A program made the position numbers and the translations under genes. A stretch of 64,000 nucleotides of DNA from Bradyrhizobium sp. Leo170 (GTDB taxonomy: Bacteria; Pseudomonadota; Alphaproteobacteria; Rhizobiales; Xanthobacteraceae): positions 40,711 through 104,710 of the forward strand of contig NZ_PSRR01000001.1 in assembly GCF_004296405.1 (NCBI RefSeq), given 5' to 3'. Of the stretch, positions 1-8,986 are shown in pieces (the stretch's first letter is position 1; each line of letters starts with the position of its first letter). The notes under the pieces were generated by a model that was given only the letters and a program-made list of their open reading frames with translations, was not told where the DNA came from and ran no database searches.

Positions 1-919
1 AGAATAATCCTTCCGGAGCGACCAGGATGACGCAGACGATGGCAAATCCGAAGATCACGCCCTGAATGCCAGGGAAGCGTGCGCCAGCCTCGGCATGCAG
101 GATCTCGGCAAGCGGGATCAGGATCACGGATCCGATAACTGGCCCCCAGACCGTGCCGACGCCGCCGAACATGGCGACTGTCAGCGCCTGCGCCGACACC
201 AGCATGCCGAACACCGATTGCGGGGTGACCACCAGCAGCACCTGCGCATAGAATGCGCCGATGGCGGCGGCTATCGCGCCGCTGAGCGTGATCGCACGCA
301 GCTTCCAGGCCAGCGTATTAATGCCGGCGGCTTCGGCTGCGGCCTCGTTCTGCTTGATTGCCAGCAGCGCCATGCCAAAGCGGGAACGTTCGATGAGGCG
401 CGTCAGCAGGATCGTGGCAAGCATGATCGCCAGCGCCAGTAAGGTGTAGAGCCGGGGATCGGCAAACTGCATATAGGCGATCGGGGCGTCGCGCTTGATC
501 GGGAGCGTGACTTCCTGGAAGCCGAGCCACTCGAACACGTAGAGAATGGCGAGCGGATAGGCCAGCATCGCCAACGCGAAATAGTGGCCTTGCAGGCGAA
601 AAGTCGGAAATCCGATCAGCAGCCCGGCAATGCCGCCAAGCATTGCGGCGACCGGAATCAGGAGCCAAGGCGACAGGTCGAAGTAGATTTGTCCGAGCGC
701 TGTCGTATAGGCGCCGATCCCGAAAAAGGCTGCGTGCCCGAACGAGATCAGTCCGGTGTATCCGCTCAGCAGATTCCAGGACAGCCCGAAGACCGCCCAC
801 ACCGGAACCAGCGTCAGAACCAGTTGATAGTACGAGTTGGTGACGCCGAGCGAGATCGCCGCATAAGCGATCGTGAAGACGAGGGCAGGGACCAGCGAGC
901 GCAATTGGGGCACGGTCAT
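1..919 (-). CDS. livM: Branched-chain amino acid ABC transporter permease, LivM type (partial, runs off left edge)
   Basis: Inner-membrane permease subunit of a Liv/HAAT-type importer. The frame opens at ATG 919-917 (MTVPQLRSLVPALVF) and stays open to base 1, about 306 codons, so only the last residues are missing. The LivM signature is visible as GLSWNLLSGYTGLISFGHAAFFGIGAY, split here as NLLSGYTGLISFGHA then AFFGIGAY, followed by several hydrophobic segments and a GGVGTVWGPVIGS loop near the end. The start overlaps the stop of livH by ATGA, which fixes it. The ATPase genes are presumably to the left, outside the window. Substrate unknown; the neighbouring catabolic genes suggest an organic acid or amino-acid-like compound. 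Confidence 0.9.
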   Translation of the reverse strand, partial: MTVPQLRSLVPALVFTIAYAAISLGVTNSYYQLVLTLVPVWAVFGLSWNLLSGYTGLISFGHAAFFGIGAYTTALGQIYFDLSPWLLIPVAAMLGGIAGLLIGFPTFRLQGHYFALAMLAYPLAILYVFEWLGFQEVTLPIKRDAPIAYMQFADPRLYTLLALAIMLATILLTRLIERSRFGMALLAIKQNEAAAEAAGINTLAWKLRAITLSGAIAAAIGAFYAQVLLVVTPQSVFGMLVSAQALTVAMFGGVGTVWGPVIGSVILIPLAEILHAEAGARFPGIQGVIFGFAIVCVILVAPEGLF

Positions 920-1851
920 GTCCTCTCGACCATGCGCCCGAAGAAGCCTTGCGGACGGAAGAAAATGATGAGGAGGAACACGACAAAAATCGCTGCGTTC
1001 TGCAACTGCGTCGGCAAGATCAGTGTCGACATCTGCTGGACCAGCCCGATCGTCATGCCGCCCCAGAAGGCGCCGATGATGCTGCCCATGCCACCGAGAA
1101 CGACGCCGGCATACATGACGATGACATAGTCGAGCCCGACAAAGGGATGGAACGGATAGTTGGTGGCGAGCAGGCCGCCGGCAATGGCCGTGATGCCGGA
1201 ACCGAGCGCGAAGGCGGTGCGGTGGGCACGGTCGACATCAATGCCCATATAGGTCGCGGCGGTTGGATTGTCGGCAGCGGCACGAAGCGATTTGCCGATC
1301 CGAGACCGCGTGATCAACAGCGACAGCAGCGTCATGATCAACAGCGAGACGACGGCGTCGATGCCGCGCGCCTTGTTGATGAAGATGCTCATGTCGAAGA
1401 ATGGGCCGAGTTCCCACGCCGAACTCGACAGTGGCGTGCGGATTGAAGCCAGCACCGATCCGAAGATGATGAGGCCGCCATTCTGGAGAATCAGCGCAAT
1501 GCCGAGCGTCAGGATGAGTTGGGCGTAGTGACCTTCACCCTCGAGCGAGGCGGTGCGCGTGCCCGACACATGCGAAATCAGGGTAAGGTGAACGAAATAG
1601 CCGAACAGCGCGAGCACCGGACCAGCCAGCAGGATCGCGATGAACGGCCCGACAGCATTGCCGAAGACGGCCTGGACGCCAGCGGCGGTGAACAGGTAGA
1701 AGGCGACATACATGCCAAGCATCATGAAATCGCCATGGGCGAAGTTGATGACCCGCATGACGCCGAAGATCAGGCCAAGTCCGACGCACATCAGGCCGTA
1801 GACCGCACCGATCAGCAGGCCTGCGGCGAGGGCTTGCAGAAATCCTTCCAT
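916..1851 (-). CDS. livH: Branched-chain amino acid ABC transporter permease, LivH type
   Basis: Integral membrane partner of the LivM protein encoded next. The 311-residue protein begins MEGFLQALAAGLLIGAVYGL and carries the LivH signature GLGLIFGVMRVINFAHGDF close to the N-terminus, with about eight hydrophobic segments and a C-terminal GGMGSIIGAFWGG loop. Its length matches LivH proteins. It is coupled to livM by a 4-base overlap and lies 115 bases downstream of a co-directional MmgE/PrpD gene, so the import genes probably share a transcript with the dehydrogenase and MmgE genes. Family assignment is firm; the substrate is not known. Confidence 0.93.
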   Translation of the reverse strand: MEGFLQALAAGLLIGAVYGLMCVGLGLIFGVMRVINFAHGDFMMLGMYVAFYLFTAAGVQAVFGNAVGPFIAILLAGPVLALFGYFVHLTLISHVSGTRTASLEGEGHYAQLILTLGIALILQNGGLIIFGSVLASIRTPLSSSAWELGPFFDMSIFINKARGIDAVVSLLIMTLLSLLITRSRIGKSLRAAADNPTAATYMGIDVDRAHRTAFALGSGITAIAGGLLATNYPFHPFVGLDYVIVMYAGVVLGGMGSIIGAFWGGMTIGLVQQMSTLILPTQLQNAAIFVVFLLIIFFRPQGFFGRMVERT

Positions 1852-1966
1852 CAGCGAGGTCTCCGCGGTGCAGAGACAAGGCCGATTTGCCGGCGATCCT
1901 TCGCGGTCGTCGCTGCAACGCTGGTCTCCCGGTCCGCCATTTCACCTCCGCAATGTCTGGCGTTTT

Positions 1967-3364
1967 CTATGATGCCGATCGCAAAATCCGCTCCGGCGAT
2001 TCCAGCCGGCATTGCGCCGCGATCACACTGGCATCGCCAAGCTGCTCGCAGCCATCGATGAGTTGTTCGAGGCGTTGTGCGCGGTCTTCGCCGATGACGC
2101 GCGTTGCCGCAGTCCGATAGCGTGCGCGAATGTCTGTAGGCGTTGCCGGAACGACATCGGCCAGGGCGTGTCTGATCGTCCTTCCGTCACGCAGTAACAC
2201 AGTCACTTCCGCGCTTTGCTTGCCGGGGAAGGAAGCGGTGAAGCCGGGATCACTCTGCAGGCTGGATGCCGCAATGAGGCGGAGGATTTCGGGATCGTCC
2301 AGCTCCGCGTAGTTCTCTTCCTCGATCTCGCCTCGCGCGAGCACTGCTGCGACGGTGAACGGAATGCTCATCTTCGCCTGGAGCATGTTCCGGTAGGGCC
2401 CCTTCGAGTCGCATCCCGGATAGCGAACGGCGGCATCGGGAGCGCGAATGACGATACGATCAACGTCATCCATGCTGGCGAGCTCGTGCGAGGCTCGGAG
2501 CGCTGCCTGTGCTGCGGTTTGGGCGAAGTTGCAGGCGGGCGCCGGCTTGTTGTAGACGGCCATGATCTCGCACTCGCCGCCTGCGAAGAGTTCAATGCTG
2601 ACGGGCGCTGTCTCGCGCCGATAGGCCGCGAACAGGCCGGCTTCGCCTTCGAGGATCGTCTCCGACCCGAATGCGCCGGCTGCGGCGAGGCCTATTGCCT
2701 TGATCGCATTGCTCGCCGCGAAGCCGGGATGAAAATACATGTCCGAGGCGCCCGTGTGCGGCCACTGGTTCAGGCCGCTTGAGGTGTTGGCGGCGATCGC
2801 CATGGCGCTGGTCGCGGCGTCCTCGGATAGTCCGAGTGCAAAGCTTCCGGCCAGCGCCGCACCAAGCGGCGCAACCAGCCCTGTCGGGCGGTACAGGCGT
2901 GCGAGGTCAGACGTAAGGAGCGCGCGACCGATCCGCGCACCGGTCTCGTAACCGATGATGGCGGCGGTGAGCAGGGGGGCGCCACGCAACGGCGCCTGCT
3001 CCGATAGCGCGAGCAGGGTTGGCCAGATCACGACGCCATGATGCGATATGCTGGCGGCATGCATGTCTTCGCGCACCAGGCCGTGCCCCATCACGGCGTT
3101 GGCGAATGCGGCCTCAGTCGGCGCGGCAAGCCGCGAGGTTCCGATGATTGTTGCGCCGTCGCCGGTGGCGTGCGCGATCGTGACAGCGTGACGGCTCCAG
3201 GGATGAGTGCCTGCTTCGAAGGCGCAGGACAGGAAATCGAGCAGGCAGAGCTTTGCCTTCGCGATCACCTCAGGGCCGAAATCCCCGAGATCGACGGCAA
3301 GCGCGGATCGCGCCATCTGCCGCGCGAGCGATGCCTTGCCGGATCCGGTCGGGCCGATCGTCAT
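1967..3364 (-). CDS. MmgE/PrpD family protein (2-methylcitrate dehydratase-like)
   Basis: A 465-residue member of the MmgE/PrpD fold, which includes 2-methylcitrate dehydratase, cis-aconitate decarboxylase and iminodisuccinate epimerase. Visible family features are the early LCLLDFLSCAFEAG segment, ANAVMGHGLVREDMH (the position where active members have a D-D-x-H-type motif), IIGYETGARIG and the Gly/Ala-rich GLVAPLGAALAGSFALGL. Transcribed with the dehydrogenase gene 30 bases upstream and with livH/livM downstream. Start chosen at ATG 3364, with a GGGGAG element 13 bases before it; a later in-frame ATG (MARSALAVDLGD) is possible. A cytosolic dehydratase, isomerase or decarboxylase acting on a carboxylic acid is likely. 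The exact reaction cannot be read from sequence. Confidence 0.88.
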   Translation of the reverse strand: MTIGPTGSGKASLARQMARSALAVDLGDFGPEVIAKAKLCLLDFLSCAFEAGTHPWSRHAVTIAHATGDGATIIGTSRLAAPTEAAFANAVMGHGLVREDMHAASISHHGVVIWPTLLALSEQAPLRGAPLLTAAIIGYETGARIGRALLTSDLARLYRPTGLVAPLGAALAGSFALGLSEDAATSAMAIAANTSSGLNQWPHTGASDMYFHPGFAASNAIKAIGLAAAGAFGSETILEGEAGLFAAYRRETAPVSIELFAGGECEIMAVYNKPAPACNFAQTAAQAALRASHELASMDDVDRIVIRAPDAAVRYPGCDSKGPYRNMLQAKMSIPFTVAAVLARGEIEEENYAELDDPEILRLIAASSLQSDPGFTASFPGKQSAEVTVLLRDGRTIRHALADVVPATPTDIRARYRTAATRVIGEDRAQRLEQLIDGCEQLGDASVIAAQCRLESPERILRSAS

Positions 3365-3394
3365 CGCAATCGCTGCTCCCCTGAAGCGTTATGA

Positions 3395-4288
3395 TCAGCC
3401 GCGCATCTGCACTCCGGCCCATTCCTCGACGACCTTGGCGATCGAGGTGAAATCGGATGCGGCGCCATATTTGGCGTTGGTAATCGCCAGCATTTGCCGC
3501 ACCACAGCGCCGCACACCATGGGCACACCCATGGCTTCGGCCTCATCGACGCACAGCCGGACGTCCTTGTAGGAGAGGCCGGTGGTGAAGCCGAAATCGA
3601 AGGTGCCGGGCAGCACTGAACGCGGGAACTTGTCTTCGGACGCGCTGTTGCGACCGCTGCTGGCGTTGATGATATCAATCAGGACCTTGGCATCGACGCC
3701 ACCCTTCACGCCCATCGCCACCGCTTCGGATGTGATCACCAGAGCTGCCGCTGCCATCAGATTGTTGGCGAGCTTGGCTGTCTGCGCCACGCCGGGCTTG
3801 TCGCCGGTGTAGAACAGCTTGCCGAAATTCTTCAGGATCGGCTGGACAGTCTCATAGGTCGTCTGCGGGCACGACACCATCACCGCCAGCGTGCCGTTGA
3901 CGGCACCCTTGATGCCGCCACTCACGGGTGCATCGACCAGTGTCATGCCTTTTGCTTTCAGACCCTCTGCCACGAGCTTGGCTACGCCCGGGCCGGTGGT
4001 CGACAGATCGATCACGATTCGCGCGCGGCTCCCGCTGCTGATCCCATCCGGACCGAGCGCGACCGCCTTCACAATGTCGGGAGTGGGTAGGCTGGCCAGC
4101 ACGATATCCGCGCGAGAGGCGACATCGGCCGGCGATTTCGCCATGTGGGCACCACGCTTGACCAGCGGTTCGGTCGCCTCGCGCTGTGTGTCATAGACGA
4201 CCAGCGAATAACCGGCGTCCATCAATCGTCCTGCCATCGGGCCGCCCATGCGGCCCGTACCAATGACGCCGAGCGTCTCTCCGGCCAT
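3395..4288 (-). CDS. NAD(P)-dependent beta-hydroxyacid dehydrogenase (3-hydroxyisobutyrate dehydrogenase family)
   Basis: A 297-residue cytosolic oxidoreductase. The N-terminal Rossmann fingerprint GVIGTGRMGGPM (residues 7-18) is followed by the family substrate loop DAPVSGG (119-125) and the catalytic lysine region KLANNLM with Lys172 and Asn176. These are the landmarks of 3-hydroxyisobutyrate, tartronate semialdehyde and related beta-hydroxyacid dehydrogenases. It is the first gene of the leftward unit with MmgE/PrpD, livH and livM, and its start faces the divergent gene at 4488 across about 200 bases that should hold both promoters. Family certain; substrate unknown. Confidence 0.92.
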   Translation of the reverse strand: MAGETLGVIGTGRMGGPMAGRLMDAGYSLVVYDTQREATEPLVKRGAHMAKSPADVASRADIVLASLPTPDIVKAVALGPDGISSGSRARIVIDLSTTGPGVAKLVAEGLKAKGMTLVDAPVSGGIKGAVNGTLAVMVSCPQTTYETVQPILKNFGKLFYTGDKPGVAQTAKLANNLMAAAALVITSEAVAMGVKGGVDAKVLIDIINASSGRNSASEDKFPRSVLPGTFDFGFTTGLSYKDVRLCVDEAEAMGVPMVCGAVVRQMLAITNAKYGAASDFTSIAKVVEEWAGVQMRG

Positions 4289-4487
4289 CGTTCACTCCCG
4301 TGTCGCGCGTTTCCAGGATGAACGCGCTCTTGTTGTTATCGCCGCTAGTCGTCGTCGAGGCAGCGGTTTCTGCACCCGCGGTCCTAACTGTTCGGATTGT
4401 CCGTCAATCTGTCAAGCAGAACATTTTGTGGTCGACAGTTGGCCGCGGGTCGGCTTAAGGTTTCGGAAAGACGAGGAATGCGCTCAG

Positions 4488-5849
4488 GTGCCACAAGAGA
4501 AGGTTTCAAGCGTCAGCCGGACGCTCGCCGAATTTGTCGCCGCCACATCATGGGCGGATGTCGCGGAGCAAGGTCATGATGCGAAGCGGGCAATTCTCAA
4601 TTTCTTCGCGACCGCACTGGGTTCGGCCCACGATCCGGCGGTGACGGTCGCGTTGCGCACATTGTCGCCGTTCAGCGGTCCTCAGACCTCGATGATCATC
4701 GGCCGTTCCGAGTGGCTCGATGCCCTGTGTGCGTCATTCATCAACGCCATCTCCGCCAACCTGCTCGACTTCGACGACACCCATCCCGAAACGATCATTC
4801 ATCCGGCTGCGCCAGTCGCGGCTCCGGTGCTGGCACTTGGACAAGCGCGCCGGTTGCCGGGACGCGATGTGTTGACTGCATTCATCCTCGGTGTCGAGGT
4901 CGAGTGCCGCATTGGCAATGCGGTCTCGCCGCGCCACTATGCGCGTGGTTGGCATATCACCTCGACCTGCGGGATATTCGGCGCGGCGACCGCTTGCGCA
5001 AAGCTGCTGGGACTACCAGCAGAGGGTATTGCAAACGCGATCGGGATTGCCGCGAGCCAATCGGCGGGCAATGTCGAGAACCTGCCGACCGCCGCCAAGA
5101 ATGTGAGCGTCGGCAATGCCGCGCGGAACGGGCTTTTTGCCGCACTGTTTGCGGAGCAGGGGTATGCGGCCGCGCCCCGCGCCATCGAAGGGCCGCTCGG
5201 ATGGGCGCGCACCATGGGCGACGAAGCCGATCTCGACCGTCTGCTCGGCGGCCTCGGCAACACCTGGGAGATCGCAAGAAATACCTACAAGCCCTATCCA
5301 GCCGGCATCGTGTTCCATGCCGTTATCGACGCTTGCTTCCGTCTTCGCGATCGGATCGGCAAGCGAACCGATCAAATCGATTCTGTGACGGTGCAGGGCT
5401 CCGCATTGTTGCTGGCGCGCGGCGATCGGCCAGTGCATAACGAGCGCGATGCGCGCGTGAGTATCCATCATTGCGCGGCATGCGGCTTACTCATCGGCGC
5501 GGCCGGCATTGGCGAATTTGGGCACAAGACAGTGTTCCAACCTGACGTCGTGCAGTTGCGGCAGAAGGTGAGGGCTGATCTTGACGACACGATGCCCGAT
5601 GGCGCGGCCCGGGTGAGTGTGCGCCTCGTGACCGGCGAAGTCTTCACTGAGACCGTCGCGTCGCCACGGGGCAGTCTGGCCGATCCGCTCACCGATCGCG
5701 ACATCGAAGCCAAATTGCGCGCGTGCGTGCGGACCGGCGGGAGCGATTGGGACGCGGACGGCGTTATCGAGGCCGTCTGGCAAATCGATGAGCTCGATGA
5801 CATCTCCGAATTGATGCAGCGCTCTCCAAACCTGAAAGGACGATCATGA
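4488..5849 (+). CDS. MmgE/PrpD family protein, second copy
   Basis: A 453-residue MmgE/PrpD protein. The frame is open from 4248, but the part before 4488 overlaps the start of the divergent dehydrogenase gene and lacks family character. GTG 4488 (PQEKVSSVSRTLAEFV) is preceded by an AGGA-type ribosome site and gives the normal family length. ANLLDFDDTHP holds the expected active-site D-D-x-H-type motif, which the leftward paralogue at 1967-3364 shows in altered form (REDMH). GIFGAATACAKLLGL and YKPYPAGIVFHAVIDA also fit. It overlaps the next gene by 4 bases (ATGA), so the two are co-translated. Probable role: dehydration or isomerisation of a carboxylic acid in the same pathway as the divergent genes. 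Confidence 0.87.
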   Translation: MPQEKVSSVSRTLAEFVAATSWADVAEQGHDAKRAILNFFATALGSAHDPAVTVALRTLSPFSGPQTSMIIGRSEWLDALCASFINAISANLLDFDDTHPETIIHPAAPVAAPVLALGQARRLPGRDVLTAFILGVEVECRIGNAVSPRHYARGWHITSTCGIFGAATACAKLLGLPAEGIANAIGIAASQSAGNVENLPTAAKNVSVGNAARNGLFAALFAEQGYAAAPRAIEGPLGWARTMGDEADLDRLLGGLGNTWEIARNTYKPYPAGIVFHAVIDACFRLRDRIGKRTDQIDSVTVQGSALLLARGDRPVHNERDARVSIHHCAACGLLIGAAGIGEFGHKTVFQPDVVQLRQKVRADLDDTMPDGAARVSVRLVTGEVFTETVASPRGSLADPLTDRDIEAKLRACVRTGGSDWDADGVIEAVWQIDELDDISELMQRSPNLKGRS

Positions 5850-6229
5850 GCAAAAGCGAGTTGTTCGAAAAGGGCCTCAAAGTTCGCAAGGAAGTACTCG
5901 GCGAGGACTACGTCAACAAATCTATCGCGGGCGCCGACGAATTCACCCGGACGATGGCGGAATGGTCGACCGAGTTCTGCTGGGGCGCGCTGTGGACACG
6001 GCCCGGACTCGATCGGCGTACCCGCTCGATCGTCAACCTGGCCATGCTCGGCGCGCTCAATCGGCCGCATGAACTGAAGCTTCACGTCAAGGGCGCCCTG
6101 AAGAATGGACTTACCAAGGACGAGATCAAGGAAATATTGCTACAGGTCGCCGTCTATTGCGGCGTGCCCGCCGGCATAGACGCATTCCGCAAAGCACGCG
6201 ACGCTTTCAATGAGATTGAGACGAAGTGA
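5846..6229 (+). CDS. Carboxymuconolactone decarboxylase family protein (PcaC-like)
   Basis: A 127-residue cytosolic protein of the 4-carboxymuconolactone decarboxylase / AhpD-like fold. The core TRSIVNLAMLGALNRPHEL, then LHVKGALKNGLTKDEIKEI and the helix with VAVYCGVPAG, match PcaC-type proteins in length and order. There is one cysteine in the last helix rather than a CxxC pair, so a peroxiredoxin-reductase role is unlikely. It is translationally coupled to the MmgE/PrpD gene. True PcaC activity belongs to protocatechuate breakdown, but the other pca genes are absent here, so a lactone or acid decarboxylase of related type is the safer call. Confidence 0.87.
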   Translation: MSKSELFEKGLKVRKEVLGEDYVNKSIAGADEFTRTMAEWSTEFCWGALWTRPGLDRRTRSIVNLAMLGALNRPHELKLHVKGALKNGLTKDEIKEILLQVAVYCGVPAGIDAFRKARDAFNEIETK

Positions 6230-6239
6230 TCTGCAGGAG

Positions 6240-6275
6240 GCTCGTCGGCCCGCCTCTCGGCGATGGCCGACGAGC
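6240..6275. terminator. Inverted repeat between converging genes, possible terminator
   Basis: Arms GCTCGTCGGCC (6240-6250) and GGCCGACGAGC (6265-6275) pair perfectly over 11 bases around a 14-base loop. The repeat lies 11 bases after the stop of the PcaC-like gene and before the end of the converging lysR remnant. No T-run follows on either strand, so it is not a textbook intrinsic terminator. Its place between converging reading frames supports a 3'-end role. Confidence 0.5.
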
Positions 6276-6308
6276 GATCCTGGGGTGAATGCTTTCGAGT
6301 AGCAGCCG

Positions 6309-6746
6309 TTAGCCCTTTGGGCTTTTGATCAGTTCTCTCGCGACCTCGATAAACCGCGCGGTCAGCGGGGAAAGGCTGTCATCCCGCCAGGCCAGCGCGA
6401 TATCCAGGGTTGCTTTGGCATCTTTGATTTCGAGCGGCTTGATTCCCGGCGGGAGCGTCGAAATGAACGAGGCATCGAGAATCGTGCAGCCGAAGCCCGA
6501 TCGCACGAGCTGAAGCAGCACCGGCAAGTCGTCGGCCTCCTCGACAACGTTCAATGTCACTCCCTTCGCGGCAGTCATATCGTCGACAAGCATCCTGAAG
6601 CCGCGCCATCGACTTGCGGTACCGATCACGATCGGTGCCGTCGCCATGCGTCGCAGTGTTATCGATCGTTGCTTGGCCCAAGCGTGACTGGCGGGCACAA
6701 TCGCGATGAGCCGTTCGCGCGAGATGGGGATGCTCTTCTGCGGACC
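6309..6746 (-). pseudogene. LysR-family regulator, C-terminal effector-domain remnant
   Basis: Reading leftward, the frame encodes the second half of a LysR-type regulator: RERLIAIVPASHAWAK, then VLLQLVRSGFGCTILDASF, then SLSPLTARFIEVARELI to the stop. About 140 residues remain of the roughly 300 expected, and the N-terminal winged helix-turn-helix is absent. An in-frame stop lies just upstream at about 6750 and the neighbouring bases belong to a gamma-glutamyltransferase on the other strand. The frame can start only at an internal GTG (6698), which is unlikely to give a useful product. Interpreted as a gene whose 5' half was deleted. Confidence 0.8.
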
Positions 6747-7210
6747 GCGGCGTGATCACCGACGGCCTTGGTCTCTTTTATAACGGATGCATGGCCGTGT
6801 TCGACCCGCGGCCGGGCCGGGCGGGTAGCATTGCGCCCGGCAAGGCGCGCTTCACTTCAGTGTGCCCTTCGATCATTCTTCGTGATGGCAAGCCTTACCT
6901 GGTGATTGGCGCTCCGGGCGCCACCCAGATTGCGATGGGCGTGCTGCAAGCGATCCTCAACGTCCTCGATTTCGGCATGACGATGACCGAAGCGGTGAGC
7001 GCGCCGCGGTTCTCGGCAACCAGCAACGCGATCGATGTCTCAAATCGGATCGTCCATCGCACAACCAGACAGCTCGAGGCTGAGGGATACGAGGTGATCC
7101 GCAGTCCGTACACATTCGGATTCGCGGCCGTCCACGGCATCCGCATCGATGGCGACAAGCTCGACGGCGGAGCCGATCCCGGGCACGACGGGATCGCACT
7201 GGCCGTCTGA
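6747..7210 (+). pseudogene. Gamma-glutamyltransferase, C-terminal remnant
   Basis: About 153 residues matching the end of the gamma-glutamyltransferase small subunit: GLGLFYNGCMAVFDPRPGR, GKARFTSVCPSIILRDGKP, VIGAPGATQIAMGVLQAIL and MTEAVSAPRFSA. Intact enzymes exceed 500 residues and use the new N-terminal threonine of the small subunit as nucleophile; that residue and the whole large subunit are missing. A GTG at 6752 opens the frame immediately next to the truncated lysR. Both genes are cut at their 5' ends at the same place. A short product may be made but cannot be an active transferase. Confidence 0.82.
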
Positions 7211-7250
7211 GCTGTAGACAACAACGAAAATTCCAGAGGGGAGAACGATT

Positions 7251-8462
7251 GTGAAGACATCAAGCTTGGGATTGGCCGTGGCTGCTGTGCTGGCGTCGTG
7301 CGCCGCCGCGCACGCGCAAGTTTCCGACGACGTGGTCAAAATTGGGGCGTTGACGGACCATTCGGGCGGATTCGCGTATCTCGTCGGCAAGCATTCGGTC
7401 GAGGCCACACAGATGGCCGTTGATGACTTCGGAGGGAAGGTTCTGGAGAAGCCGATTGTCGTCGTTACCGCGGATCATCAGAACAAGGCCGACATCGCCT
7501 CTACCTTAAGTCGCAAGTGGTTTGACACTGAAGGCGTCGATGCGATCACGGACGTCGCCGGCTCGGCGGTCGCGCTGGCGACGCAAGAGATTGCGCGTCC
7601 GCGCAACAAGATCCTGTTGATCTCGGGCGCAGCGACCACAGAGCTCACGGGAAAGGCCTGTTCGGCGACCACGACGCAGTGGAGCTATGACACATACTCG
7701 TTCGCCAAGGGTACGGCCAGCCAAGTGACTAAGCAGGGTGGCACTTCCTGGTTCTTCCTGACCAGCGACTATGCCTTCGGTCATTCTCTTCAGAATGATG
7801 CGAGCCGCTTCGTCGAGGCGAATGGCGGCAAGGTAGTCGGCAGCGTACGTTTTCCCTTTGGCTCACCGGACTTCTCCTCGTTCCTCTTGCAGGCGCAGGC
7901 GTCGAAAGCCAAGGAAATCGGGCTGGCGATGTCGGGCGCCGATCTGCTGACCGCCATCAAACAGGCTCGCGAATTCGGTATCGTCCAATCCGGGCAAAAC
8001 CTGGCGAGTCTGGTGATCTATATCAACGACATCGAGGGGCTTGGACTCGACGTCGCTCAAGGTCTGACGTTGACCACCTCATTCTATTGGGATGCTAACG
8101 ACGAGACCCGGGCCTGGGCCAAGCGCTTCATGGAACGCTCGGGTGGCTTTATCCCAAATCTGATCACCGCCGGCACTTATGCCTCGGTGATGCACTATTT
8201 GAAGGCTGTGCAGGCGGCCGGCACCGATGACGGCAGAGCGGTCGCCGCGAAGATGCGGGAAATGCCAGTGAACGATTTCTATAACAAGAACGTTGAAGTC
8301 CGGGTCGATGGCCGTGTGATGCACAAGACTTACCTTATGAAGGTGAAGTCTCCCGCCGAATCCAAATATCGCGGCGATTTCTATCAGGTGTTGGCTGAGA
8401 TGTCCGGCGAGGAATCGTTCCGTCCGCTCTCCGAAAGCCAATGCCCGCTGGTAGAGAGATAG
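7251..8462 (+). CDS. Branched-chain amino acid-type ABC transporter substrate-binding protein
   Basis: Periplasmic receptor of a Liv/HAAT-type importer, 403 residues. It starts at GTG 7251 behind a strong GAGGGGAG ribosome site. The signal peptide is residues 1-22 (cleavage after AHA). The mature protein opens VSDDVVKIGALTDHSGGFAYL, the usual entry to a type I periplasmic binding fold, and contains NKADIASTLSRKWFD, FLTSDYAFGHSL and KAKEIGLAMSGADLLTAIKQ. It stands alone: the nearest permease genes are livH/livM at 1-1851 on the opposite strand, with a deletion scar between. It may still serve that transporter. The ligand is unknown. Confidence 0.9.
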   Translation: MKTSSLGLAVAAVLASCAAAHAQVSDDVVKIGALTDHSGGFAYLVGKHSVEATQMAVDDFGGKVLEKPIVVVTADHQNKADIASTLSRKWFDTEGVDAITDVAGSAVALATQEIARPRNKILLISGAATTELTGKACSATTTQWSYDTYSFAKGTASQVTKQGGTSWFFLTSDYAFGHSLQNDASRFVEANGGKVVGSVRFPFGSPDFSSFLLQAQASKAKEIGLAMSGADLLTAIKQAREFGIVQSGQNLASLVIYINDIEGLGLDVAQGLTLTTSFYWDANDETRAWAKRFMERSGGFIPNLITAGTYASVMHYLKAVQAAGTDDGRAVAAKMREMPVNDFYNKNVEVRVDGRVMHKTYLMKVKSPAESKYRGDFYQVLAEMSGEESFRPLSESQCPLVER

Positions 8463-8521
8463 CTCTGCGTTAGTCCTGGGGCGTGATCCTTAGGGGAACG
8501 CCGCAACCAGCCTGTTCAAGT

Positions 8522-8887
8522 TCAAGGAGACGGTCTGGTGAAGACGTAGACCAGACCCGTAAGCATGAGCACTCCGACGCTTGCCATCAGGATCGGGCCA
8601 GGCGCGGTTCCGATCCAGAACAGCAGGAATCCGAGGCTCATGCCGGCAAGCGCCAGCAGCTTCGCTCGCGGGGGGATCGCGCCATGCTCATGCCACGCAC
8701 GCAGTGCCGGCCCGAAGCGAGGATGGGAGAGGAGCCAGTTTTCAAGCCGCGGCGAGGATCGTGCGAAGCAGGTCGTGGCAAGAATGAGGAATGGCGTTGT
8801 CGGGAGCACTGGCAAGAATGCACCGACAAAACCGGTGGCGACGAAGATGAAACCGAGAACAAGATAAACGCGACGCATCGGCTGCAA
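8522..8887 (-). CDS. YbaN / DUF454 family inner-membrane protein
   Basis: A 121-residue small membrane protein. The opening RRVYLVLGFIFVATGFVGAFLPVLPTTPFLIL matches the DUF454 family, seen here as VYLVLGFIFVATGF then LPVLPTTPFLILA; next come the conserved FARSSPRLENWLLSHPRFG and a C-terminal pair of hydrophobic segments. Length and order match YbaN-type proteins, whose biochemical role is not established. It lies 99 bases beyond the end of nosX on the same strand and may be read from the same transcript; no functional link to denitrification is shown by the sequence. Confidence 0.88.
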   Translation of the reverse strand: MQPMRRVYLVLGFIFVATGFVGAFLPVLPTTPFLILATTCFARSSPRLENWLLSHPRFGPALRAWHEHGAIPPRAKLLALAGMSLGFLLFWIGTAPGPILMASVGVLMLTGLVYVFTRPSP

Positions 8888-8986
8888 CCACCATGCAAGA
8901 GCGAGGGTTTGTGACAGATGCTGGGCTTATCATAGTTCCAGGTCGACGGCGCCGGCTGGCGAAAGGCTGGATCATCATCTGGTGCG

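Noticed and set aside
3310..3364. Walker-A-like GPTGSGKA at the start of the leftward MmgE/PrpD protein
   Set aside because: The motif lacks the final Ser/Thr, lies in a poorly conserved leader and no other NTPase motif follows; it may even precede the true start.
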